The position numbers and the translations under genes were made by a program. DNA of 5,959 nt from the NCBI GenBank assembly GCA_026990815.1, contig JALXCS010000182.1, positions 1 to 5,959 on the forward strand, written 5' to 3'. The stretch comes from Methylomonas sp. GTDB lineage: Bacteria; Pseudomonadota; Gammaproteobacteria; Methylococcales; Methylomonadaceae. The notes under the pieces are model-generated. The model was given only the letters and a program-made list of their open reading frames with translations. It made no database searches and had not been told where the DNA came from. This document shows, in pieces, positions 1 to 5,896 of this stretch. How positions within the stretch are numbered: the first letter of the stretch is position 1; every line of letters starts with the position of its first letter.

Positions 1-67
1 GATCATAATTGTCTATCAGCGCAGACAAATGGCTAAATAATTTGTCAAATTTTGAACTTTAATCCCG

Positions 68-100
68 CCCGCATTCTCTGTTATTAGTGGGGAGTGCGGG
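68..100. repeat. Imperfect palindrome / REP-like hairpin downstream of the phosphatase gene
   Basis: Bases 68-77 (CCCGCATTCT) pair with 91-100 (GGAGTGCGGG) to give a 10-bp stem with two G-T wobbles and a 13-nt loop. It is much more GC-rich than the surrounding DNA. It lies about 80 bp past the stop of the leftward phosphatase gene. Read leftward, it is not followed by a T-run, and read rightward it is followed only by ACCGTTTTA, so it is a poor match to a standard intrinsic terminator in either direction. A repetitive extragenic palindrome, or a 3'-end mRNA stabilising hairpin, is an alternative reading. The structure is seen directly; the role is not known. Confidence 0.45.
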
Positions 101-181
101 ACCGTTTTATGCCAAGGGCATCTCCTCTTCTTACTATTTTCAAGTACCAAGGCACAACACCAATATTTTAAAACCGGAAAA

Positions 182-1540
182 TCAACAACGTATTTCCAGC
201 ATTGATATATCATCCTTTTGTTCAGCGCCTTGCATGTGTTGTTCAAGTTCACTATCAAGTATCGATAATATCTCTGGACTTTTTCGATTATTCAGCACTA
301 TGTTTTCCAGTAAAGATCCAAAAGCTTGTTTGTTTTTATTTTCCGCTTCAATCAGTCCATCAGAATAAGCGAGAAGATAATCACCAGCTTCGAAATCCAG
401 GTTAACAAACTGAATCGAAGCATAGGGATTTTCTTCAATACCAAGCGGTACATTAGTTGAACTGATATGTTGAATAGTTTTACTCATTCTGGTCACTACA
501 AGAATATCTGGCAAGCCTGCATTCCAAACTGAAATACGACTCCTTTCTTCGTTAACACTGATAAAACAAGCGCAACAAAATTGTCCCGCCAGCAACCGGT
601 CTTTAAGATTATTATTGATTTCCCGAATAATCTTATCTGGCTCCATAGCTTTTTCAGTCATACTATTAAAAATTGATGCAACTGGAATTGCTCCTAAAGC
701 AGCCGGTAAGCCGTGACCCGAAACATCTGCAAAAAATATATATCGTTGATTAGCTGGTGTTAGCGCTGAATAGATAAAATCACCACTAAATATTCCCAAT
801 GGTTTCACAACTGTCTTTATCCCATTTTCATTTAATGGTTGAATTTGGGCAATACGATTGTAGGTCTCATTTGCCAACTGTTCTTCGTAATTCTTTTTGG
901 TGACAGTTTCTTGAAGCTTGTCATGATGAGCAAGATGATCAACAAAATTTGCAACCACCATGTCGTGATAGTGCTTAGCGAAAAAAAATCCAAATAATTG
1001 CAAAACAATCAATGCCGCTGCAAAAAGAAAATATGTTGTTTGTCCTGACAATAAAAACAAAACAGTCAGAGGCAAAAAAATCAGCATCAATACACTGGTA
1101 AAAAGTGGCAAAATTGTTGCATAGGCCGGAATTGCACCCGCTGCAATCAAGGTTAGTGCCAATACCACAACAATTTGTTGTGCCGGATGCCAAGCAAAAT
1201 CATAAAAGAATGCAAGCGACCCCCAGCTTAATGCGGCTAACAATACCAAGACCAACAGAATTGTCTGCCAGAGCTTGATATGTCCATGCTGATCAATCTG
1301 ATAGCTAAAAAAATAGACAAGTAACACTCGAATGACCGAAATAACAAAAATTGTGGCGAACCAAATTAGCAAGCCTTGATAATTGACACTCTGCCAAAGA
1401 AAAATCACCATCACAAGAGCGGTGACCACACTGGCAAAACAAACACGCACTAATTGCCGAAACAGCAATTTTATTTGATGAAGAGATGCAGACCGAAAAA
1501 TCGACGTTAAATCAAGAAAAGCAGTGTCTCCAAGCTTCAT
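182..1540 (-). CDS. Membrane-anchored SpoIIE/RsbU-type PP2C serine/threonine phosphatase
   Basis: This 452-residue protein has an N-terminal membrane half and a C-terminal SpoIIE-type PP2C phosphatase domain. About six hydrophobic segments are visible, near residues 33-52, 57-78, 93-113, 122-141, 145-164 and 169-188. A short charged helical linker (about 200-235) joins them to the cytoplasmic catalytic domain (about 240-451). Family landmarks in order are SGDF (Asp254), ADVSGHG (Asp272), the NAG turn (Asn340-Gly342), YSDGLIEAEN (Asp394) and KDDISML (Asp443/Asp444), so the metal-binding acidic residues look intact. Such enzymes dephosphorylate serine or threonine on partner proteins, classically STAS-domain anti-sigma-factor antagonists, in response to a signal. 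Here the membrane part is the likely sensor; no PAS, GAF, HAMP or receiver domain is seen. The ATG at 1540 is the only sensible start, since an in-frame TGA lies five codons upstream and the ribosome site is weak. It is divergent from the dehydrogenase operon. The substrate is unknown. Confidence 0.9.
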   Translation of the reverse strand: MKLGDTAFLDLTSIFRSASLHQIKLLFRQLVRVCFASVVTALVMVIFLWQSVNYQGLLIWFATIFVISVIRVLLVYFFSYQIDQHGHIKLWQTILLVLVLLAALSWGSLAFFYDFAWHPAQQIVVVLALTLIAAGAIPAYATILPLFTSVLMLIFLPLTVLFLLSGQTTYFLFAAALIVLQLFGFFFAKHYHDMVVANFVDHLAHHDKLQETVTKKNYEEQLANETYNRIAQIQPLNENGIKTVVKPLGIFSGDFIYSALTPANQRYIFFADVSGHGLPAALGAIPVASIFNSMTEKAMEPDKIIREINNNLKDRLLAGQFCCACFISVNEERSRISVWNAGLPDILVVTRMSKTIQHISSTNVPLGIEENPYASIQFVNLDFEAGDYLLAYSDGLIEAENKNKQAFGSLLENIVLNNRKSPEILSILDSELEQHMQGAEQKDDISMLEIRC

Positions 1541-1630
1541 TTTGTTATTTACTCAAGAATGATTAAGTGTGAATTGAAAAAATTTCATGCCTTAAAACCA
1601 TAAAAATAGTAGGCTTTTTATTATTTGATT

Positions 1631-1649
1631 TGAGTATACCAACTACTCA
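1631..1649. promoter_or_regulatory. Inverted repeat TGAGTA-N7-TACTCA, candidate operator
   Basis: Two perfect 6-bp arms, TGAGTA (1631-1636) and TACTCA (1644-1649), flank a 7-bp centre. The site covers the -10 hexamer and the extended TG of the phosphatase promoter, a position typical of repressor operators. The dyad would suit a dimeric regulator such as a LysR-type protein, and such a gene lies 1.3 kb away, but the link is only inferred. Confidence 0.4.
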
Positions 1650-1660
1650 CCTTTTATCAA
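1633..1660 (-). promoter_or_regulatory. Extended -10 sigma-70 promoter for the phosphatase gene
   Basis: Read on the minus strand, TTGATA (1660-1655) stands 16 bp before TATACT (1638-1633), and TGG immediately precedes the latter, giving an extended -10 (TGnTATACT). Each hexamer matches the consensus at five of six bases. Transcription would start near 1626 and leave a leader of roughly 85 nt before the ATG at 1540. This is the best sigma-70 match in the window, but it was judged by eye only. Confidence 0.6.
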
Positions 1661-1670
1661 TATATCAATA
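1655..1670. repeat. Tandem direct repeat, two copies of TATCAATA
   Basis: The octamer TATCAATA occurs twice back to back (1655-1662 and 1663-1670) with no mismatch. The first copy contains the complement of the -35 hexamer of the phosphatase promoter, so on the minus strand there are two TTGATA hexamers 8 bp apart. It may be an activator site or a doubled -35 element, or chance in AT-rich DNA. Confidence 0.35.
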
Positions 1671-1733
1671 ACCTCTGTACACGAAAAAATTCCCCGTAAA
1701 ACGAATATAGAGGTAAGTTATCAGAAAGTCGGA

Positions 1734-1764
1734 ACCTTCTATCGCTAAGATGCGAAAGAGAGGT
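1734..1764. promoter_or_regulatory. Hairpin-forming element upstream of the dehydrogenase operon
   Basis: Bases 1734-1745 (ACCTTCTATCGC) pair with 1752-1764 (GCGAAAGAGAGGT) as an eleven-pair stem with one A-A mismatch and one bulged G, closed by the 6-nt loop TAAGAT. If the TATAAT promoter at 1822 is the only rightward start, this is untranscribed DNA and could be an upstream binding site. If transcription begins further left, it would be an RNA structure in the leader. It was not recognised as a known riboswitch. Confidence 0.35.
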
Positions 1765-1778
1765 ATATGGATATATAC
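1763..1778. repeat. AT-rich inverted repeat GTATAT-N4-ATATAC
   Basis: Perfect 6-bp arms GTATAT (1763-1768) and ATATAC (1773-1778) flank GGAT. The element abuts the hairpin at 1734-1764 and sits about 45 bp before the -10 of the rightward promoter, a plausible activator position. Alternating AT sequence makes such dyads fairly common by chance. Confidence 0.3.
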
Positions 1779-1798
1779 AAAGATAACTAACATTAATT

Positions 1799-1827
1799 CT
1801 GTAATCTATCCTGTCATCCGATATAAT
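1799..1827 (+). promoter_or_regulatory. Likely promoter of the dehydrogenase-LysR-kinase-regulator operon
   Basis: A perfect TATAAT stands at 1822-1827. At the standard 17-bp distance the upstream hexamer is CTGTAA (1799-1804), matching TTGACA at only three positions, and there is no extended TG. A good -10 with a poor -35 is typical of an activator-dependent promoter. The predicted start near 1834 leaves a leader of about 30 nt. Confidence 0.45.
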
Positions 1828-1853
1828 TTTTTTCTTGTCCCGAACTCTTCTTT

Positions 1854-1864
1854 GAGGTGACCTC
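1854..1864 (+). promoter_or_regulatory. Ribosome binding site of the dehydrogenase gene, embedded in a palindrome
   Basis: GAGG at 1854-1857 is 7 nt before the ATG at 1865 and supports that start. The full GAGGTGACCTC is an 11-base dyad with one central base, ending exactly at the start codon, so the Shine-Dalgarno bases have a complementary copy beside them. Intramolecular pairing with a 1-nt loop is not possible. Confidence 0.6.
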
Positions 1865-2890
1865 ATGAAAGCAATGGTTTTAAATAAGCTTTGCGAAATT
1901 CAGGAAAATAATACGCCTTTGGAACTGATGGATATTGCCATTCCTGATATTAGAGAAAATGAAATACTGATTAAAGTTTCTACTTGTGGGGTGTGTCATA
2001 CTGAGCTGGATGAAATTGAAGGTCGAACCCCACCACCTCAATTGCCTGTAGTTCTTGGGCATCAAGTGATCGGAACCATTTCAAAACTGGGTGGCGCAAC
2101 AGATAGTTTCAGTATTAATGATCGAGTTGGCGTGGCCTGGATTTTTTCTGCCTGTGGCAACTGCAGGTTTTGTCTTGCCGGCAAAGAAAATTTATGCATC
2201 AACTTTAAAGCAACGGGCCGAGATGCAAATGGTGGCTATGCTGAATACATGGCTATTAATGCACATTTCGCCTATAACATACCTGATTATTTTTCTGACG
2301 CAGAAGCCGCCCCTCTTTTATGTGCTGGCGCAGTTGGCTATCGTTCCCTGCAACTAACTGGATTACAAAACGGCCAACGCGTTGGTTTAACCGGATTTGG
2401 CGCTTCGGGGCATCTGGTTTTATCGATGGTTCAATATAAGTATCCTGATACCGATATTTTTGTTTTTGCCAGAAATATTAAAGAACGGGAATTTGCACTT
2501 GATTTAGGTGCTGTTTGGGCCGGCGATACTCGGGAACATGCTCCGCACAAACTGGACTGTATTATTGACACCACACCAGCCTGGATGCCTATTGTAGAAG
2601 CCTTGGCCAACCTCGATGCTGGTGGCAGATTAGTTATTAACGCAATTCGCAAAGAAAATGACAAGGAAAGTTTGTCGAAACTCGACTATCCACAACATCT
2701 TTGGCTGGAAAAAGAAGTAAAAAGTGTCGCCAACATTACCCGACAGGATGTCATTGAATTTCTGGACTTGGCCGCTGAAATGAAATTAAAACCCGAAATT
2801 CAAACCTACCCTCTTGATCAGGCAAATGTGGCGTTGGTCGAATTAAAACAGGGTAAAATCCATGGTGCCAAGGTACTCAAATTGACATAG
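1865..2890 (+). CDS. Zinc-dependent medium-chain alcohol dehydrogenase (CAD2-like)
   Basis: This 341-residue cytoplasmic enzyme of the medium-chain dehydrogenase family interconverts alcohols and aldehydes with NAD(P)(H). The catalytic zinc ligands are visible as Cys41 (CGVCHTELDE), His66 (LGHQ) and Cys153 (LLCAGAVGY). The structural zinc site has Cys97, Cys100, Cys103 and Cys111. The Rossmann motif GFGASG is at 177-182. The end of the second beta strand reads IFVFARN with no acidic residue, which favours NADP(H) or relaxed cofactor use; this is inference. The C-terminal part (SVANITRQDVIEFLDLAAE and YPLDQAN) resembles the group of bacterial zinc ADHs filed near cinnamyl alcohol dehydrogenases. 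Length is normal for the family and nothing is missing. One oddity is Gln67 in place of the usual Glu after the zinc-binding His. It leads an apparent four-gene operon with a LysR gene 13 nt downstream. The natural substrate cannot be read from sequence. Confidence 0.92.
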   Translation: MKAMVLNKLCEIQENNTPLELMDIAIPDIRENEILIKVSTCGVCHTELDEIEGRTPPPQLPVVLGHQVIGTISKLGGATDSFSINDRVGVAWIFSACGNCRFCLAGKENLCINFKATGRDANGGYAEYMAINAHFAYNIPDYFSDAEAAPLLCAGAVGYRSLQLTGLQNGQRVGLTGFGASGHLVLSMVQYKYPDTDIFVFARNIKEREFALDLGAVWAGDTREHAPHKLDCIIDTTPAWMPIVEALANLDAGGRLVINAIRKENDKESLSKLDYPQHLWLEKEVKSVANITRQDVIEFLDLAAEMKLKPEIQTYPLDQANVALVELKQGKIHGAKVLKLT

Positions 2891-2891
2891 C

Positions 2892-2896
2892 AAGGA
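2892..2896 (+). promoter_or_regulatory. Ribosome binding site that fixes the TTG start of the LysR gene
   Basis: AAGGA lies just after the dehydrogenase stop codon and 7 nt before TTG at 2904. The first ATG (2922) would have no such site at proper distance and would cut off residues MDKLNN, which are typical of the beginning of LysR proteins. Confidence 0.7.
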
Positions 2897-2903
2897 TACA
2901 AGA

Positions 2904-3803
2904 TTGGACAAACTAAATAACATGCAGGTTTTCTGCCGCATTATTGAACTGGGAACCTTTTCAGCTGTCGCCAATGAAATGAATGTCTCACCGATGATGG
3001 TCAGCAAATACATGGCGCAACTGGAAAAATCATTAGGTGTCACATTATTGAACCGCACCACAAGACGAATCAGCTTGACAGAAGCAGGGGAAAATTATTA
3101 TCAGGGATGCAAACAGTTACTTGAAGATATGCATGAGCTGGACGAAAAAATTCAGCAGCTGGGACATAACGTGACCGGTACTTTAAAAATCAGTGCCCCA
3201 ATTGATTTTGGTGGATTATATATGGTACCTGCTATTGAAGCCTATCAAAAACAATATCCTGAAGTTAAAGTGCTAATGTCTTTAGATAACAGCAGCGTTA
3301 ATCTTAGTCAGGGGAAATATGACATCGCCATGCTGGTAACCAACACCCTTGATTTGGGAGTGGTTGCCAAAAAAATTGCCGAAACCAAATTATGTACCTA
3401 TGCAGCGCCATCCTATCTAAAAAAATTTGGCGCCCCCAAACAGCCTGATGATTTGTTGAAACATCGTTGTCTTCATTACATCGACACCCCACATCGGGAA
3501 AAATGGGTTTTCAGCAAAGATGAGAAAACTATAAAAATAAAGCTGAATTGGCATTTTGCATCCAATAACGGCCGGGCTTTATGTCAGGCTGCTGCATTGG
3601 GAATGGGCATTGTACAAGCGCCAAAGTTATCCGTGGCTAATTATTTGCGTGATGGCAAGCTGGTTGAAATACTTCAAGACTACCGACTGACGACACTTCC
3701 TATCTATGCTACCTATCAAAAAAGAAAATTTTCGCCTGGCAAAGTAACTACTTTTATTGAGTTTCTAATGGAACACTTTGCTTCTCCTGTCTGGGAAGAA
3801 TAG
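2904..3803 (+). CDS. LysR-family transcription regulator, CrgA-like subgroup
   Basis: This 299-residue DNA-binding regulator has the standard two-domain LysR build. The winged helix-turn-helix occupies about residues 1-62, with the recognition region in TFSAVANEMNVSPMMVSKY and the conserved LNRTTRRISLTEAG end. A linker helix (about 63-88) leads to the effector-binding domain (about 90-292), which starts GTLKISAPIDFGG as in CrgA-like members. The call of a TTG start rests on a good AAGGA site and the usual N-terminal sequence. The gene follows the dehydrogenase by 13 nt and precedes the kinase by 6 nt, so it is probably cotranscribed with both. Neighbouring position suggests it controls the dehydrogenase and perhaps itself in response to a small metabolite, often the substrate or product of the adjacent enzyme in this family. 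Unlike most LysR genes it is not divergent from its presumed target. The effector is unknown. Confidence 0.92.
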   Translation: MDKLNNMQVFCRIIELGTFSAVANEMNVSPMMVSKYMAQLEKSLGVTLLNRTTRRISLTEAGENYYQGCKQLLEDMHELDEKIQQLGHNVTGTLKISAPIDFGGLYMVPAIEAYQKQYPEVKVLMSLDNSSVNLSQGKYDIAMLVTNTLDLGVVAKKIAETKLCTYAAPSYLKKFGAPKQPDDLLKHRCLHYIDTPHREKWVFSKDEKTIKIKLNWHFASNNGRALCQAAALGMGIVQAPKLSVANYLRDGKLVEILQDYRLTTLPIYATYQKRKFSPGKVTTFIEFLMEHFASPVWEE

Positions 3804-3809
3804 TTTTTT

Positions 3810-5126
3810 ATGAGCTTACGGTTTCAAATCAATCGTAATATATTGATTGTTTCACTTCTGATTTTAATATTGGGCGGAATATTTTCCAGCTGGCAAGCAA
3901 AAACAGCTATTGAAGAAGAAGTCACCGCTTCAATCAATCTGGCAAAACAACTCATTCAACTTGGAATATCCCAAACACCGCAATCAAAACTCAATGGTTC
4001 AGATTTTTTAGCCTTGCTTTCAACGCTAAAAAATACCCGACATTTAAACATCCTGCTCAAATCCCCGGCAGGCAATACTCTAAAAATATCGCCAAAAAAA
4101 ACTCATTCCAACGTAGTTGAGTTGCCTCCTCAATGGTTTATTAAACTGGTATCCGGTCATTACACAACGCAACAGCTCAAAATTATCACTGAAAAAGGCC
4201 TGCAATATCAGCTTATTATCAAAGCTGAACCCCTTGATGAAATTACCGAAACATGGCAAGAAAGTATTCATTTTTTCAGTATTCTTTCACTACTGATTCT
4301 AGGGATTTTTTTAGCAATTAATCTCGCCTTCAACAAAGCCTTGAAATCCATTTCAGTCATTATCAATGGATTAAAGGACATTGAAAAAGGTGTTTTCCAT
4401 CATAAGCTCCCTGCTTTCGAGAGCAAGGAATATGACAGTATTGGCAGTGCCATAAATCATCTGGCACAAAAACTAGAAAAAACACAACAGGAAAACCGGA
4501 CTTTGACCCAGCACTCACTAAACATTCAAGAACAAGAGCGTCAACATTTATCTCAGGAACTACACGATGAATTAGGTCAATCACTCACTGCGATTAAAGT
4601 CATGGCAATAACGGCAAATCACAGTAATGTAGACCGCACAAAAATCATGGCTGAGATTACTCAAATATGTAACCATTTGATTTCCGTAGTCAGGAACATG
4701 ATGCATCAATTACACCCTTTGATCCTTGACGACTTGGGATTAAAAGAGGCTTTGCAGGATATGATCAGGCAATGGGCAGAAAGAAATCCGGGGATAACTG
4801 TTAACATAACATGCAATGATAATATTAGTTATTTACAAAACAGCAAGGCTATTCATATATTTAGAATTGTTCAGGAATGCCTGACCAATATTAACCGTCA
4901 TGCAAAAGCCCACCAGGTTAAAATCGAAGTAAAAATGACCAAACAAAAAAACCTTTTTCTCAAAGTCGCAGACGATGGAAAAGGCTGCGATATTCATTCA
5001 AATACCACAGGCTTTGGTCTACGCAGTATGAAAGAACGGGTACTAACCATGAATGGAACATTCTTGATTGAATCTGAACCCGGAAAAGGTATGGTGCTAA
5101 CAATAGAAGTTCCAAATCATGAATAA
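3810..5126 (+). CDS. Membrane sensor histidine kinase, NarX/MoxY type
   Basis: This 438-residue inner-membrane kinase has transmembrane segments near residues 10-28 and 154-173 that bracket a periplasmic sensor of about 125 residues. The beginning (MSLRFQINRNILIV) and the PPQWFIKLV stretch in the periplasmic part resemble the LapD/MoxY N-terminal domain, by memory only. A HAMP linker (about 172-225) and coiled coil follow. The HisKA_3 dimerisation domain has the phospho-acceptor His252 in ELHDELGQ; Asp253 and Gln257 form the DxxxQ motif linked to phosphatase activity on the partner regulator. The ATPase domain (about 346-436) shows the N-box (Glu356, Asn360), the DDGKG box (388-392), GFGL (401-404) and EPGKG. 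All catalytic boxes look intact. The gene starts 6 nt after the LysR stop and overlaps the response regulator by 8 nt, so the pair is translationally coupled. MoxY proteins take part in control of methanol oxidation in some methylotrophs; the signal here is unknown. Confidence 0.9.
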   Translation: MSLRFQINRNILIVSLLILILGGIFSSWQAKTAIEEEVTASINLAKQLIQLGISQTPQSKLNGSDFLALLSTLKNTRHLNILLKSPAGNTLKISPKKTHSNVVELPPQWFIKLVSGHYTTQQLKIITEKGLQYQLIIKAEPLDEITETWQESIHFFSILSLLILGIFLAINLAFNKALKSISVIINGLKDIEKGVFHHKLPAFESKEYDSIGSAINHLAQKLEKTQQENRTLTQHSLNIQEQERQHLSQELHDELGQSLTAIKVMAITANHSNVDRTKIMAEITQICNHLISVVRNMMHQLHPLILDDLGLKEALQDMIRQWAERNPGITVNITCNDNISYLQNSKAIHIFRIVQECLTNINRHAKAHQVKIEVKMTKQKNLFLKVADDGKGCDIHSNTTGFGLRSMKERVLTMNGTFLIESEPGKGMVLTIEVPNHE

Positions 5127-5751
5127 AATTAAAGTTATTTTAGTGGATGATCATGCCGTTGTCCGCGTTGGCTTCCGGTTGTTGTTAGCAACCAGCAAAG
5201 AAATTGATGTCATTGCGGAAGCTGAACGTGGAGAACAAGCCATCCAGTTAGCATTGGCAAAGTCAGCAGATGTTATGATCATGGATTTATCCATGCCCGG
5301 TATGGGGGGCCTGGAAGCGATACGGCGTATAACGGAACGCAACCCAGACATTAAAGTTCTGGTTTTCAGCGTCCATGATGAACAAGTCTACATTCATCGA
5401 GCACAGGAAGCTGGAGCCAGAGGTTATATCACCAAAAACAGTGCTCCAGATATTCTTATCGAGGCTGTTGAACAAATTGCACAAGGTCATCAATATATTG
5501 AAAAAGGACTGATAAAAAAAGACACTTCACAAATAAATGAGCTCAACTATCACAAAATCATCAGTGATTTTACACCCAGAGAGTTTGATGTTTTTATTTT
5601 ACTGTCCAGGGGCATGACCATTCATAAAATTGCAGATGAACTCTGTCTAGGTTATAAAACCATTGCCAATTACAGTACCCAAATCAAAAAAAAGCTTCAG
5701 GTGTCTACTTTGGCAGAATTGGCCCATATTGCGATTTCCCTTGATCAATAA
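5119..5751 (+). CDS. NarL/FixJ-family response regulator, MoxX-like
   Basis: This 210-residue cytoplasmic regulator is the cognate partner of the overlapping kinase gene. The receiver domain (about 4-120) has the acidic pair Asp10/Asp11, phospho-acceptor Asp56 in MIMDLSMPG, the switch Ser84 and the conserved Lys106 in YITKNSAP. After a linker, the LuxR-type helix-turn-helix (about 149-207) begins FTPREFDVFILLSRGMT and continues through KTIANYSTQIKKKL, the recognition helix. Length is normal. The ATG at 5119 is chosen because the receiver begins at once; the ribosome site is weak (AGAAG, 5105-5109), consistent with coupling to kinase translation. Phosphorylation at Asp56 by His252 of the kinase would activate DNA binding. 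The most economical target is the promoter before the dehydrogenase gene, but that is inferred. It is the last confident gene of the operon. Confidence 0.93.
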   Translation: MNKIKVILVDDHAVVRVGFRLLLATSKEIDVIAEAERGEQAIQLALAKSADVMIMDLSMPGMGGLEAIRRITERNPDIKVLVFSVHDEQVYIHRAQEAGARGYITKNSAPDILIEAVEQIAQGHQYIEKGLIKKDTSQINELNYHKIISDFTPREFDVFILLSRGMTIHKIADELCLGYKTIANYSTQIKKKLQVSTLAELAHIAISLDQ

Positions 5752-5842
5752 TCAGGTTCCCTCGTATTTACTACCTGGGTGACAGAAAAAGGAGTGCTCA
5801 CCGTCATTAAACCTAGAAGACTGTCCAATTACTGGCTGATCG

Positions 5843-5867
5843 ATAAATACTATTTGCGTATAAATAC
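5843..5867. repeat. Direct repeat of ATAAATAC
   Basis: ATAAATAC occurs at 5843-5850 and again at 5860-5867, 17 bp start to start. The second copy overlaps TACAAT (5865-5870), a possible -10 hexamer for a downstream gene with no convincing -35. It may be a paired regulator site or chance in AT-rich DNA. Confidence 0.3.
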
Positions 5868-5877
5868 AATGACTTAT

Positions 5878-5894
5878 GGCATGATTATGCCTTT
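5878..5894 (+). terminator. Weak terminator-like hairpin after the operon
   Basis: GGCAT (5878-5882) and ATGCC (5887-5891) form a perfect 5-bp stem with the loop GATT, followed by only three T residues. It is the only hairpin with any T-run downstream of the response regulator, but it is short, so efficient intrinsic termination is doubtful. Confidence 0.25.
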
Positions 5895-5896
5895 AG

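Larger units (their letters stand above)
1541..1864. other. Divergent intergenic regulatory region (324 bp)
   Basis: No gene is supported here. The stretch separates the leftward phosphatase gene from the rightward dehydrogenase operon and is AT-rich. It contains a likely leftward promoter (1633-1660), a 19-bp inverted repeat and an 8-bp tandem repeat on that promoter, a hairpin-forming element (1734-1764), a short AT palindrome (1763-1778) and a TATAAT-type rightward promoter (1822-1827). The 7-base sequence AGAGGTA occurs twice, at 1709-1715 and 1759-1765, exactly 50 bp apart, and ACCTCT at 1671-1676 is its inverted counterpart. The density of small symmetric elements suggests a regulated divergent promoter; no binding protein can be assigned from sequence alone. 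Confidence 0.6.

Noticed and set aside
1..40. Two plus-strand frames open from the left edge and closing at 36 and 40
   Set aside because: Eleven or twelve codons cannot be told from chance, and neither end shows a recognisable C-terminus.
109..121. ATGCC-AAG-GGCAT small hairpin
   Set aside because: Five pairs with a 3-nt loop and no T-run on either side; too weak to call a terminator.
16..258. Minus-strand open frame of 80 codons
   Set aside because: It starts inside the phosphatase coding region, has a composition unlike a protein (many Cys and Trp), spans the palindrome at 68-100 and shows no family resemblance.
1589..1619. GCCT-N18-AGGC followed by TTTTT on the plus strand, terminator-like
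   Set aside because: The stem has only four pairs and an 18-nt loop, and no rightward gene ends here; it lies in the leader of the leftward gene.
1657..1866. Minus-strand open frame of 69 codons in the intergenic region
   Set aside because: It covers the promoters and dyads, lacks a ribosome site and has a biased basic composition typical of non-coding DNA.
2091..2357. Plus-strand 88-codon frame inside the dehydrogenase gene
   Set aside because: It is a shadow of the dehydrogenase coding region in another frame, whose protein has all the catalytic residues.
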